This document shows, one piece after another, positions 9,710 through 19,075 of a stretch of 60,115 nucleotides of DNA. A program made the translations under genes and the position numbers. A model generated the notes under the pieces. That model was not told the DNA's origin and made no database searches. It saw only the letters and a list, made by a program, of their open reading frames with translations. The DNA is from an uncultured Cetobacterium sp. (GTDB taxonomy: Bacteria; Fusobacteriota; Fusobacteriia; Fusobacteriales; Fusobacteriaceae), in assembly GCA_934085975.1 (NCBI GenBank), contig CAKOHT010000008.1, positions 1 through 60,115 on the forward strand, read 5' to 3'. Within the stretch, counting starts at the first letter, position 1. The number at the start of each line of letters is the position of its first letter.

Positions 9710-10355
9710 TTCTTATCTTCTCCTCTTTTATTTCATTAAAGGCAGTTATTTTTTTTCTATATTTTAGTTCCATTCCCATTGTATAAGCTCTTTTTTCTAC
9801 TCCATGAGCGTCACTTCCTAAAAAATCAATATAACCCTCTTTTAGTAATCTGACTATATGTTTAGGTTTATCTCCTCCCACATTCACTTGAAGTTTAACT
9901 CCGAGTCTTCTTAAGCTGACTAAATCGTTCCCTTTAAAATTTTCATATCTCTCAACATGGGCCAATATAGGTATAAGTCCTCTCTCTAAAATTTTATTTA
10001 CTAAATTTTCTCCAACAGGTATGGGAGTAAAAGGTGAAAACTCTACCAAAAGAAATTTCCCTTTTATTAAATTAAATTTTCTATCTCTCAAGATTTCAGA
10101 TATATTTTCCTTTAAATAAACTTCATTACCCCTGTACACTTTCACTTCAAGTTTTAATTCTTCACATTTTTCTTTCAAAATCATATAATTTTTTTCATAA
10201 TGTTCATTATTAAATTTCCCTTTATTGTAGTGAGAAGTAAGATAGAACTCATCAAACCCTAATCTCATTCCCATTTTAATCATTTCAATAGATTCTTCTA
10301 ATGTCCTTGGTCCATCATCAACTCCAAATAACAGATGAGTGTGAATATCTACCAT
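9624..10355 (-). CDS. cpsB: PHP-family tyrosine-protein phosphatase (CpsB/Wzb type)
   Basis: 243 residues. It begins with the PHP metal motif DIHTHLLFGVDDGP (His5, His7) and has later ligand motifs AHVER and GSDAH. This family removes phosphate from the tyrosine-rich tail of the BY-kinase and so sets capsule or exopolysaccharide chain length. It overlaps the kinase gene by 7 bp. The last 28 codons run inside the following TolC gene and look unlike the family's C-terminus, so the end may have been altered by an old frameshift or deletion. Confidence 0.87.
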   Translation of the reverse strand: MVDIHTHLLFGVDDGPRTLEESIEMIKMGMRLGFDEFYLTSHYNKGKFNNEHYEKNYMILKEKCEELKLEVKVYRGNEVYLKENISEILRDRKFNLIKGKFLLVEFSPFTPIPVGENLVNKILERGLIPILAHVERYENFKGNDLVSLRRLGVKLQVNVGGDKPKHIVRLLKEGYIDFLGSDAHGVEKRAYTMGMELKYRKKITAFNEIKEEKIRSEKKQFSNRTFNSFFRSIFTGFWTRRDS

Positions 10356-11191
10356 CTTTTCCCCTTTTGGTCCCCACTTAATTGTCTCTTATAATCTCTT
10401 TTTAACTTTGTAAGAAATCCTTTTAAACCTTTCTGAGGTTTATATGCTTCTGCAAGAATATCCCCCTCCTCTGTATAATAATCCTTATAATACGAATAAT
10501 TATTGTTGTAGTATCCATAATTTCCATATGAAAGTCCATTTTTATCGACCTTATTTACTACAACTCCATATATATTTGCTTTTGCATTATTTAGCATAGT
10601 TTTTCCAAACTCTAACTCTCTCCTGGCAACTTGATCATAAGCTACAACATATACAACTCCATCACAGAACTTTGAAAGTATAGCAGCGTCACTTGCAATT
10701 ATTAGTGGTGGTGTATCAAGCACTACTGTGTTATATTCATTTTTTAATTTATCCAACAAAGTTTTCATTTTATCCCCTAAAAAAAGTTCTGTTACATTGT
10801 GAGCTACGTTTCTAGTTGGAAGTATATCCAAATTTTTTTCTACATTCTTTAAGATTACCTCTTCCACATCACACTCCCCCGAAAGTACTGATTCAAGACC
10901 TTTTGTAAAACTTATTCCGAAACTTTCATGAGCTCTTGGTCTTCTGATATCACAATCTATAAGAAGTACTTTTTTCCCTGTAATGGCCATACTCATTGCA
11001 TAATTTGAAGCGATTGTACTCTTTCCCTCCTTAGGTGTGGTACTTGTTATAGGTATTGTACGAGCCATCTCCTTTTCATTTAGAAAATGAAGATTCGTTC
11101 TAATAATTCTGAAAGCCTCATTCATTTCATGGTTATTGGCATCTTTAAAAAATATCTGTCTTTTACTTCTATTGTTCATTTTTTCCTCCAT
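10349..11191 (-). CDS. cpsD: Bacterial tyrosine kinase (BY-kinase, CpsD/CapB type)
   Basis: 280 residues: Walker A TPKEGKST (Lys57), Walker A' VLLIDCDIRRP (78-84), Walker B VVLDTPP (156-162), and a C-terminal cluster with ten tyrosines in about 30 residues (222-250), the autophosphorylation tail. The activating partner, a Wzz-like membrane protein, is a separate upstream gene overlapping by 23 bp, as in Gram-positive CpsC/CpsD rather than the fused Wzc form. A start at Met5 (11179) is equally possible. It controls export or assembly of surface polysaccharide; no glycosyltransferases are in this window. Confidence 0.9.
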   Translation of the reverse strand: MEEKMNNRSKRQIFFKDANNHEMNEAFRIIRTNLHFLNEKEMARTIPITSTTPKEGKSTIASNYAMSMAITGKKVLLIDCDIRRPRAHESFGISFTKGLESVLSGECDVEEVILKNVEKNLDILPTRNVAHNVTELFLGDKMKTLLDKLKNEYNTVVLDTPPLIIASDAAILSKFCDGVVYVVAYDQVARRELEFGKTMLNNAKANIYGVVVNKVDKNGLSYGNYGYYNNNYSYYKDYYTEEGDILAEAYKPQKGLKGFLTKLKRDYKRQLSGDQKGKRW

Positions 11192-11912
11192 CTACTAGAG
11201 AAAACTTAAAATCTGGAACCATTCCAAGCATTGAAGTTCCAAGAATCTTCTCTATATCCTTTGGTTTACGCAATTTACAGAAGAAAAACTCAACTACAAA
11301 TGCAACCATACATCCAGTCATACCTGATAAAATTAATGAGATTACAAGTATAGCCCCTCTTCTTTTAGGTAATGCTTCTCTTGGTATTTCTGCGGCTTCA
11401 ACAACTTTTATATTTTGAAAGTTCATGACTTCACGAACTTTTAACATAAACTCATTTCCTATTTCATTCGTTACAGCTGCCGCTAAAGCCGGATCTGAAT
11501 TTTTATATGTCAATTGAAGTAACTCTGTATCTTTTACAGGAGCTATTGACACTTCATTTTGTAAAGTTTTTAATATTGTTTCAAGATCATATTTTTTGAT
11601 AACATTTTTCAGTATCGCATTACTTTTAGCTATTTCCGCATAGGTTGTCGCTAACTTTTGATTGACTGATAACTCCCCTCCATCCAATGAACTAGCATTA
11701 AAATTTCTTCCACTTGATATCATCAGTGTCATCTCTGTTTTATATACAGTTGGTCTTGTTAGAGCAAAAAAAACTCCCATTCCAAATATGGGTAATGCTA
11801 CTAATCCTATTAGTTTCCATCTTCTCAAAAGTGTAAAAACCAAATCCATTAAATCTATTTCCTCTCCATCTTCATAGAAGTTATCTTCATAAAAATCCTC
11901 TTTTTTTCTCAT
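11169..11912 (-). CDS. cpsC: Wzz/CpsC-type polysaccharide co-polymerase and kinase activator
   Basis: 247 residues: acidic N-terminus, a transmembrane helix (about 34-53), a periplasmic Wzz domain with helices, the proline-containing AAEIPREALPKRR segment before a second helix (about 188-208), and a short cytoplasmic tail that would contact the BY-kinase. The family sets polymer chain length and activates CpsD. First gene of the cpsC-cpsD-cpsB-tolC-hlyD-permease run on this strand. Confidence 0.87.
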   Translation of the reverse strand: MRKKEDFYEDNFYEDGEEIDLMDLVFTLLRRWKLIGLVALPIFGMGVFFALTRPTVYKTEMTLMISSGRNFNASSLDGGELSVNQKLATTYAEIAKSNAILKNVIKKYDLETILKTLQNEVSIAPVKDTELLQLTYKNSDPALAAAVTNEIGNEFMLKVREVMNFQNIKVVEAAEIPREALPKRRGAILVISLILSGMTGCMVAFVVEFFFCKLRKPKDIEKILGTSMLGMVPDFKFSLVDGGKNEQ

Positions 11913-11942
11913 TCATTCCTCCATGTTTTTAATAAATTTCAT

Positions 11943-11974
11943 AAAAAAAGCTGTTCAAACTGAACAGCTTTTTA
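11943..11974. terminator. Intrinsic terminator after the small exported protein gene
   Basis: Stem AGCTGTTCA / TGAACAGCT with a three-base loop, flanked by A and T runs on both sides. It separates the two exported-protein genes from the cps operon. Confidence 0.85.
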
Positions 11975-12025
11975 CTTTAATTATTAATAATTATTTCTAC
12001 CTTCTTTTCAGTGTTATTTTATTTC

Positions 12026-12325
12026 CTATTTATAACTATATGGTGTATTTTGGCTACTTGTCAGAGAAGTTGATCCAACGTGTGCCGCTGAAAGTTCTAT
12101 TGCCGTTAATCCTGCTGTCACTCCACCACCACTTTCTCCTCCACTTACAATTGATGAATCTCCCATTCCAAAAGCTGCCATAAAAGAATCCCCTTTTGAC
12201 ATTGGAGCTCCCGGTTGTGTTCCCTTTGAATCCTTAGTTGTATCTGATGTTGTGTTCTCCTCCGCTGTATATGTCACTGATGTTACCATCATTAGTATTC
12301 CTAAAATTAATAATAATTTTTTCAT
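12026..12325 (-). CDS. Small exported Gly/Ser/Thr-rich protein, unknown function
   Basis: 99 residues with a clear signal peptide (1-20, ending VTYTA). The mature part is rich in Ser, Thr and Gly with low complexity and no recognised domain. It lies 15 bp after the barrel-protein gene, so the two are probably one transcript. In location it precedes the polysaccharide control genes, but an intrinsic terminator lies between. Confidence 0.7.
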   Translation of the reverse strand: MKKLLLILGILMMVTSVTYTAEENTTSDTTKDSKGTQPGAPMSKGDSFMAAFGMGDSSIVSGGESGGGVTAGLTAIELSAAHVGSTSLTSSQNTPYSYK

Positions 12326-12340
12326 CTCAATCCCTCCTAG

Positions 12341-13165
12341 TTAAAATATATAAGCCGCTGCAATTGATCCAATTGCTGCTACTTTATCATTTTGTCCCTG
12401 TTCAGTTAAGTTCGTTGCTCCTAAATTAACTGATATCGGATAATCAGGAAATGGTACCATACTTATTCCTGCTGTTAATATATTGCTTGTATAATCTACA
12501 ACTACACTCAACTGTGGAATTAAATAAAATGCAACTGCTCCAAACCCATCTATTTTATCTTTTCTATCATTGTCTTTATTTATATCTGCGTACGAATTAT
12601 TTCCAAGACCTGCAGTAATAACAACTGGAATAAAATCATTCAGACAAAGTTTTGTAGCTGCCACATAAAAACTTGGGTCCTGATTGTCTCCATCTGATTT
12701 AGTTGCGTGCCACAAATCAACCCCTACCATACCAACCGATACTCCAATTCCCAACTCTTTGAAATGATGCCCCACATTTAAATTTAAATTTCCTCTATTG
12801 AAAGACCCTCCATCTCTAAAATCGATACTTCCGATTCCTAGTGATACTGATCCCCCAAGTTTTTCAGCATTTCCAAATCCCATTCCAAGAGCCATTGCTC
12901 CATCTGTATTATCACTATCTCTTCTTCCAGAAAGTCCTACAAAAGCTACTCCGTATGAAGAAACAAGTCCTGATGGGGCTCCCAAAGAGAATCCTGGCAG
13001 TGTCGCCATTTCATAAAAATTCTCTGCTAAATAGATAAGTGGTTTATCTCCGCCCTTTTCACTTTTAGCAAAAACCGCTGTTGTTTCTGCTGTTACTGAT
13101 GATAACTCTACTGCGCAAAGCACTGAACTCAATAAAAGTGTTCCTAATAAAACTTTTTTCATCAT
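12341..13165 (-). CDS. Probable outer-membrane beta-barrel protein
   Basis: 274 residues: signal peptide (1-18), then alternating strands with many Gly and aromatic residues and a final aromatic (…AAAYIF), the usual mark for barrel insertion by BamA. It resembles Fusobacteriota proteins annotated only as hypothetical; no substrate can be inferred. The start may be either of two adjacent ATGs behind GGAGGG. Confidence 0.68.
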   Translation of the reverse strand: MMKKVLLGTLLLSSVLCAVELSSVTAETTAVFAKSEKGGDKPLIYLAENFYEMATLPGFSLGAPSGLVSSYGVAFVGLSGRRDSDNTDGAMALGMGFGNAEKLGGSVSLGIGSIDFRDGGSFNRGNLNLNVGHHFKELGIGVSVGMVGVDLWHATKSDGDNQDPSFYVAATKLCLNDFIPVVITAGLGNNSYADINKDNDRKDKIDGFGAVAFYLIPQLSVVVDYTSNILTAGISMVPFPDYPISVNLGATNLTEQGQNDKVAAIGSIAAAYIF

Positions 13166-13171
13166 GTTCCC

Positions 13172-13228
13172 TCCTGTTTCTTCACGAAATGTGAAACTTT
13201 ATACCTGAAATACGGTATATACCATACT
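13172..13228. promoter_or_regulatory. Operator-like inverted repeats upstream of the barrel-protein gene
   Basis: Two palindromes lie in the intergenic region: TTCAC-n5-GTGAA close to 13180-13195 and GGTATATACC near 13214-13223. The first is just upstream of the barrel-protein RBS on the minus strand. No bound factor can be named. Confidence 0.35.
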
Positions 13229-13285
13229 AAGTAGTTTTTCTATTTGAAATTTTTTTATTTTTTTAAAAACATTTTTCAAAAACAT

Positions 13286-13314
13286 TTGATATCAGAACTT
13301 TTTTGTTGTATAAT
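13286..13314 (+). promoter_or_regulatory. Sigma-70-type promoter of the regulator gene
   Basis: TTGATA (13286-13291), 17-base spacer, TATAAT (13309-13314), 33 bases before the GTG start at 13348. Confidence 0.75.
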
Positions 13315-13347
13315 GAACGTAAATAATATTTCATAGGAGTTGAAATT

Positions 13348-14754
13348 GTGTCAATAGTAATTTGCTCAAAACATTTAAGAATCTTAAACCTCTTAAATTT
13401 TACTAAAGGAGAAAAGCTTGATTTTTTAGAGTCATTTCTAAAACTTTCAAAAGCAAATTTGAATCTATATATTAAAGATATATATAACTCTCTCCCTGAA
13501 CTCCAAAAAACAAACAGATTGAATCTAATTGTAAAAGAGATTTCAAATTGTAATAACCTTTTTTCTAAATTAAAAAAACTTCAAATTGCTTCAAAAGAGG
13601 AGCGTATACTTTTTCTAATCTTAAAAATACTTATCGAGGGAAAACTAAATTTAGAAAATCTTTCAAAAAAGTTAGATGTTTCAAGGCGTACCTTAAATGA
13701 CGATTTAGCTGATATCAAAAAAGATTTAAAAAGTTTTGATTTGATTGTTGAAAGTCACACCGGTAAGGGTATTTTTTTAACAGGAGAAAACTTCAGTAAA
13801 AAATTAGCACTCTCTAGCTATGTCTATAAATATTTAGTAGAGGAAATACACCTTCCCAAAATTCTAACTGAATATTACTCACTCTTGTTTCACAATGATG
13901 AGATTAATATTTTTTTAAAAAAAGACATTGAAAATTTTAAAAATTTTTGTAATATGGATAACTTCTTTTGGAATGAAGAGCTATTGAAAGCCTTTTATAT
14001 CAGTTTTCAATATCTACCTGATTCTGATGATGACTTCAAAGATTCTTCAATCCTCTCTTTAAAGGACTTCTCTATTTTTAAATTTTATTTTTCTAATATT
14101 TTTTCTGACGACGATTTACATACTTTTTACAACATTTTTCATGATTCACTTTTTAAAAATATCTCTTTTACTAAAATTCCATACTTTATAAATATTTTAA
14201 AAATTTGTACGAGTAATTTTCCAGATGAAAATATCCATTATCATAACCATCTCTCTATTTGGAGAGATATTATCAAAAAAATTATGAATAAAACCTTAAC
14301 ATCTAAAGATGAAAAAATTTTAAAGAAAGTTATTCTGAAAACTGCATTTTCTAGTAAGCAAAAATACTATGTTCCCATACAAGATTTCTCTTTTCTTACT
14401 CTAAATATAGATAGTAATGGATTGGATAGATGTATCTCTTTATTTAATGCTTTAAAATACCACTATTGCAGTATCTCATTTAGTGATATTATAGTTATCT
14501 TTTTTATGCTTAATAACGAAAAAGGAGAGAAAAAAGAGATTATTGTTCTATATAAAGATATCCCAAAATATATTCTTGAAAATTTAAAAAATCAATTGGA
14601 ATATAAATACAATGTAGTTATAAAAGATTTTATCAACTTTTATTATTTTGAAACTTTTAAAAAAAATAACTCTGTAAAAACCATTGGTGTTTTTACAGAG
14701 TTTAATTTTGACTTTGAAAATTTAGAAATTATTAAATTAGATTTTAATCTCTAA
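13348..14754 (+). CDS. BglG/Mga-like helix-turn-helix transcriptional regulator
   Basis: 468 residues. The start is GTG behind AGGAGTTG. A winged HTH of the HTH_11/Mga type is seen near residues 95-135 (ILIEGKLNLENLSKKLDVSR). The rest resembles degenerate PRD/EII-like halves but lacks clear conserved histidines. Such proteins are frequent in Fusobacteriota. It has its own good promoter and is divergent from the barrel-protein gene, which it may control. Codon use is extremely AT-rich. Confidence 0.7.
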   Translation: MSIVICSKHLRILNLLNFTKGEKLDFLESFLKLSKANLNLYIKDIYNSLPELQKTNRLNLIVKEISNCNNLFSKLKKLQIASKEERILFLILKILIEGKLNLENLSKKLDVSRRTLNDDLADIKKDLKSFDLIVESHTGKGIFLTGENFSKKLALSSYVYKYLVEEIHLPKILTEYYSLLFHNDEINIFLKKDIENFKNFCNMDNFFWNEELLKAFYISFQYLPDSDDDFKDSSILSLKDFSIFKFYFSNIFSDDDLHTFYNIFHDSLFKNISFTKIPYFINILKICTSNFPDENIHYHNHLSIWRDIIKKIMNKTLTSKDEKILKKVILKTAFSSKQKYYVPIQDFSFLTLNIDSNGLDRCISLFNALKYHYCSISFSDIIVIFFMLNNEKGEKKEIIVLYKDIPKYILENLKNQLEYKYNVVIKDFINFYYFETFKKNNSVKTIGVFTEFNFDFENLEIIKLDFNL

Positions 14755-14809
14755 TTTTTAATAGATGGGGGAATACTTATGGTCCCCCTGATTTGGTTTT
14801 TATTATAAT

Positions 14810-16069
14810 TTACAAAAAATCTTTTTTTATAATGTCACCATACCTCTCTAACAAATCTTCTATTAATTTTTTCTTATTCACTTTCTCACTATTTTTTTCT
14901 ATAATTTCTAAAATAGTTTTTAAACTTATTACTCTACTCTTCTCATTTTCCATGTAACTTTTTATCTCTTTAGCTATATGAAAAATTTCATTTTCAGTCA
15001 GCTTTTCTGGTAAATAATTCTCATCTTTAGAATATTTCTCCACTAAAATAAAAATCTCATCTTTCTCCCCTCTTTCTTTTATACTAAAATTATTTCTAAG
15101 CCTGTATATAGCGGGTATTAGATAAGCTGCGAGTTTTGAGTTAAGTTCTTCATAACTTAAAGAACTCTCAATTTTTTTTGCTAAAGCTAAAGTCAATCCA
15201 TTCAAATATTTTTCAACACTTTCCTTTAGTTCCTCTATATTTTCTGTCACCCCACCGCTAATAAAATACTCTGTTATGTGGACTAACTCATAACTTAAAT
15301 TTTTATCTAAATATTTTTTCAAACTATTTTTAGCTATTTCATAATGAATGGTATTAATCAAAAATTTATAATTGGCTTTTCTATCTATAATATGCCCTTG
15401 GTTCACTCTTTCTATTGAAACATATAAAAATATCTCCATAAGTTTTACAAAATCATCTTGAAACTCTACAGAGAATTTTTTTCCTATACGCAATATAACT
15501 TCTCTTAGTTCTTCTAGTAAATTTTTATCTATACTTTGAAAAATATAAACTGTATCCAGAGGAGTTATTTTTAAATTAACATACTCTAAAAATTTTGTAG
15601 CTTTTAAATGCCTCAATTTTTTTTCGTTACCAATTATGGAATATCTATTTTTTTCTAATTCCAATTTTAAACTGTATTTTTTTAAAATCTCATTTAAAAT
15701 ATCTATATCTTTTTTTAAAGTAGCTCTTGTTATACTTAGCTTTTCCTCTATCGAACTAAGCCTTATATCTCTTACAAAAAGAAAGGTCATAAGTATAAAC
15801 TCTGCCCTTTCCTTCTGATCTAATATATAGTGATTTTTGTAAACTTCTTCATAAAATCTATTTAATTCATTCTTATTTACAAAAATTAATAGCTTTTTTC
15901 TGTCTTTTTCAATCTTTTTATTCAAGATTTTTTTTAAATAAAAATTCAAATTTTCAATTATATATCTTAAATTTCTTTCACTCGTCTCCATTTGAAAAAG
16001 AATTTCATCCACTGTTTTTCCAGCATTTACTAGCTTTAACACCTCTAACTCTTTTCTTTTTAAACTCAT
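14810..16069 (-). CDS. PRD-domain transcriptional regulator of the malXY-like operon
   Basis: About 419 residues with two N-terminal HTH units (about 5-50 and 90-135) followed by helical PRD-like domains with FVKLMEIFLYVSIERVNQGH and a later HITEYFISGGV segment. No EIIB or EIIA domain follows. I chose the ATG at 16067-16069 because AGGTGA lies 6 bases upstream; a GTG three codons earlier is the alternative. It is the last gene after malX and malY on the same strand, so it probably reads the phosphorylation state of that PTS. Confidence 0.75.
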   Translation of the reverse strand: MSLKRKELEVLKLVNAGKTVDEILFQMETSERNLRYIIENLNFYLKKILNKKIEKDRKKLLIFVNKNELNRFYEEVYKNHYILDQKERAEFILMTFLFVRDIRLSSIEEKLSITRATLKKDIDILNEILKKYSLKLELEKNRYSIIGNEKKLRHLKATKFLEYVNLKITPLDTVYIFQSIDKNLLEELREVILRIGKKFSVEFQDDFVKLMEIFLYVSIERVNQGHIIDRKANYKFLINTIHYEIAKNSLKKYLDKNLSYELVHITEYFISGGVTENIEELKESVEKYLNGLTLALAKKIESSLSYEELNSKLAAYLIPAIYRLRNNFSIKERGEKDEIFILVEKYSKDENYLPEKLTENEIFHIAKEIKSYMENEKSRVISLKTILEIIEKNSEKVNKKKLIEDLLERYGDIIKKDFL

Positions 16070-16097
16070 CCATATCACCTAAGATATTATAGCTTTC

Positions 16098-17252
16098 TTA
16101 CCTCACTTTTTCAATAGCTCTTTTTATCCCTTCAACAGCCATCTTAACTTTTGACAATGGACATCCCACATTCAAACGTATTCTGTCTTTATCTCCATAA
16201 ATTTCTCCAGACATAATCGCCACTTTTCCCTCTTCAATAAGTGCCTTTTTAAACTCTGTCATATCTATATTACAACCTTTCAAATCTATCCACATGAGAT
16301 ATGTTCCCTCTGGAATATTAGCTCTAATTCCATGAAAACCGTTTAACTCTTTTTCTACATACTCACAGTTTTTAGTCAAATAGTTATTTAATTCGTCCAC
16401 CCAATATCCACAGTTATTATACGCAACTATTGTAGATAACACACCAAAAATTGTTGGGGACGATAGGGAATCCATTTCTTTTATATGTGCTATAAATTTT
16501 TCTCTAATACTATTTTGGGGAATTATTGCATATGATCCTCCAAGAGATGGAGTATTAAATGTTTTTGATGGAGAGCTCACGATTAAGCATTGTTTCGTAT
16601 CTATTTTTAATACTGGCGTCACCTTAGCTCTAACAATATCCATATGAATATCATCTGAAATTAAAATTACATCATATTTTTCGCATAAATCTATAAGCTT
16701 TTTCAACTCTTCATATTTCCAAACTTTTCCAGTTGGATTTTCAGGATTACAAAGTAAAAATACTTTAATTCCTTTTTTAAACCCCTCCTCAATAGCTAAA
16801 AAATCTGTATAAAACTCTCCCTTTTCATTTTCTTTTAAAGTTATTTCAAATAAATCATAATACTTTAAAATTTTTGTAAATCCATCATATTTTGGTGTAT
16901 GAGTCATAACCTTTCCAGTTTTTCCAACTAACTCTTCCAGTAACATAGCTATACTATATATTACATTCGGTGAGTACACAATCCAATCACTTTCTATGTC
17001 TGTAAAGTATCTAGTTTTGTACCAATTTTTTATAGCTCCTTTGTAATCTTCATGATTCCAACGTGAATATCCAAAAACTCCATGTTTTGTCCTTTCTATT
17101 AATGCGTCTAAAATTTCTTGAGGACATTTAAAATCTGTATCTGAGATAGAAAATGGTGTTAAGCCCTTTGTTCCAGCACCAAATCTATCCTCTATATAAT
17201 CCCATTGAGTACAGTAAGTCCCTTTTCTATTTATAATTTCATCAAAATTCAT
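16098..17252 (-). CDS. malY: MalY/PatB-family PLP-dependent C-S lyase (aminotransferase fold)
   Basis: 384 residues, fold-type I PLP enzyme. The lysine of SSPSKTFNTPSLGG (Lys230 from this start) should hold PLP; NPENPTGK and SDDIHMD are the typical cofactor-pocket motifs. The family cleaves cystathionine or cysteine conjugates; in E. coli MalY also represses mal genes through MalT. The ATG at 17252 is used because GGGAGGA sits just upstream; a TTG four codons earlier overlaps that site. It lies between the PTS permease and the PRD regulator, matching malX-malY order. Confidence 0.9.
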   Translation of the reverse strand: MNFDEIINRKGTYCTQWDYIEDRFGAGTKGLTPFSISDTDFKCPQEILDALIERTKHGVFGYSRWNHEDYKGAIKNWYKTRYFTDIESDWIVYSPNVIYSIAMLLEELVGKTGKVMTHTPKYDGFTKILKYYDLFEITLKENEKGEFYTDFLAIEEGFKKGIKVFLLCNPENPTGKVWKYEELKKLIDLCEKYDVILISDDIHMDIVRAKVTPVLKIDTKQCLIVSSPSKTFNTPSLGGSYAIIPQNSIREKFIAHIKEMDSLSSPTIFGVLSTIVAYNNCGYWVDELNNYLTKNCEYVEKELNGFHGIRANIPEGTYLMWIDLKGCNIDMTEFKKALIEEGKVAIMSGEIYGDKDRIRLNVGCPLSKVKMAVEGIKRAIEKVR

Positions 17253-17305
17253 AAGTCCTCCCAATATTTTCTATATAAAAGGGGGGAATCACTTCCCCCA
17301 ACTTA

Positions 17306-18844
17306 TTACATTAGCTTTTGTAACTGCTTTTTTAATACTTGAACTTTTGGTCCTATTATAACCTGTACATTTGTATCGCTTAATTTTACTACGTTCACTG
17401 CGCCGGCTGCTTTAACTGCCTCTATATCGATTTTATTTGTATCCTTAACTACAAGTCTCAATCTTGTTATACAGTTATCTAAACTTACTATGTTCTCCTT
17501 TCCTCCCAAAGCCTCTAACATAACCTTAGCTGTATATCCTGCAATATCTCCAGTTTCAACAGCGCCCTGTGCCTGAGCTGAATTATCTCTTCCCGGAGTT
17601 GGAACATCATACTTTACTATATACCACTTAAATACAAAATAATATATTAGGAACCAAATAATTCCCACTGGAATTACGTAAAACCATTTTGTCCAGAATC
17701 CTTGAAATACTCCAAATACTAAAAAATCTATTATATTTCCATCAGTATTACCAATAGCGACCTTTAAAAGTCCCATCACCATGAATCCAAGTTCAGTCAT
17801 TATTGCATGAAAAATATGAAGAACTGGTGCAATAAATAGAAATATAAACTCAATTGGCTCAGTTATTCCACCCACTGCTGATGCCACAACTGCCGATATC
17901 AAAAGCCCCTTTATCTTTTTTCTATTTTCTAAATATGCTGACTTATAAATTGCTAAAGCCGCTCCCGCAAGTCCAAACATAAATGTTGGCATTTTACCTT
18001 GAGATAAAAATTTTGTCGCTTCTGGGGAAACAAAATTAGCACCTTGTGCAAACTGATTATAGAATATATTTAATGCTCCGTGAATTGTTTCTCCTGCTGA
18101 AGTTATGTAAGTTCCTCCAGCCTCAGTAAACCTTATCGTCGCAACTAAAATATGATGAAGACCAAATGGAAGAAGCAATCTCTCTCCAGCACCAAATAAG
18201 AATGGTCCAAATGGTCCAGATCCACTGATAATAGCTCCTATCTTATTTATTCCCAATGCAAAGAAGGGCCAAACTATCGGAACTGCCAGTCCGACTACCG
18301 ACATTATCAAAACTGTCGCTATAGCTACAAATCTAGTCCCTCCAAAGAATGAAAGTGCATCCGGTAGCTCAATGTGCTGAAACTTCTCATGGATAAAAAA
18401 TACTATAATTCCACATATTAAAGCCCCTAGTGCACCTGTATCAATACTTTGAATTCCCATCACCATTTTTGTATCTACAGATTTTAACAGTCCAGCTTCA
18501 CTCAAATAAAAATTTGTTCCAAGCTGCATTGCTATGTAACCCATAAGCCCTACAAAAGCTGCAATCTCCTTGTTCTCTCTAGCCATTCCCAATGGAATTG
18601 CTACGGCAAACATAAGTGGTAAAAACGAGAAAGCAACCAAACTAATTTTTATCATAAAATTAAATATCCCTTGTAGAAAAACATTCCCTAAAAATGGAAA
18701 CATCTCTATTGTTGTCCCACCTGTAAAGGCTGCACCTATCCCTAATAAAATTCCCATTGCCGCCAATAAAGCTACTGGTAACATAAATGTTTTTCCTAAA
18801 CTTTGGAAAAATTCCCACATACTTATTCTATTTTTAGTAGTCAT
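17306..18844 (-). CDS. malX: PTS glucose/maltose-type EIICB permease (MalX-like)
   Basis: 512 residues. About ten transmembrane helices of the EIIC glucose family (10-390) include the GAGERLLLPFGLHH and GGITEPIEF motifs. A linker and EIIB domain (about 435-512) follow, with the phosphorylated cysteine Cys458 in DNCITRLRLVV. It imports and phosphorylates a sugar of the glucose/maltose kind, taking phosphate from an EIIA encoded elsewhere. First gene of the malX-malY-regulator operon, with the promoter at 18880-18908. Confidence 0.92.
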   Translation of the reverse strand: MTTKNRISMWEFFQSLGKTFMLPVALLAAMGILLGIGAAFTGGTTIEMFPFLGNVFLQGIFNFMIKISLVAFSFLPLMFAVAIPLGMARENKEIAAFVGLMGYIAMQLGTNFYLSEAGLLKSVDTKMVMGIQSIDTGALGALICGIIVFFIHEKFQHIELPDALSFFGGTRFVAIATVLIMSVVGLAVPIVWPFFALGINKIGAIISGSGPFGPFLFGAGERLLLPFGLHHILVATIRFTEAGGTYITSAGETIHGALNIFYNQFAQGANFVSPEATKFLSQGKMPTFMFGLAGAALAIYKSAYLENRKKIKGLLISAVVASAVGGITEPIEFIFLFIAPVLHIFHAIMTELGFMVMGLLKVAIGNTDGNIIDFLVFGVFQGFWTKWFYVIPVGIIWFLIYYFVFKWYIVKYDVPTPGRDNSAQAQGAVETGDIAGYTAKVMLEALGGKENIVSLDNCITRLRLVVKDTNKIDIEAVKAAGAVNVVKLSDTNVQVIIGPKVQVLKKQLQKLM

Positions 18845-18879
18845 TTAACATTCTCCCCCTAATACTTTTTATGTATCAA

Positions 18880-18908
18880 ATTGTACATATAAATAATTTT
18901 TTGTTCAA
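18880..18908 (-). promoter_or_regulatory. Promoter of the malX-malY operon
   Basis: Minus strand: TTGAAC (18903-18908), 17-base spacer, TACAAT (18880-18885) with an extended -10 TG. A short inverted pair GTAC…GTAT overlaps the -10 and could be an operator. Confidence 0.65.
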
Positions 18909-19075
18909 TTCATAATCTTTTTCACATTTTTTTGAAAAAAATTAACAGTTTATATTTTGAAAAATACTTTTCATTCTACCATATAAGAAAAAAAATTGAT
19001 TTTTATATTTACTTAATGTAAAATTTCAAGTATGAAAGTGAAATATTCAACAAAATAAAAGGAGTACTTATTTAC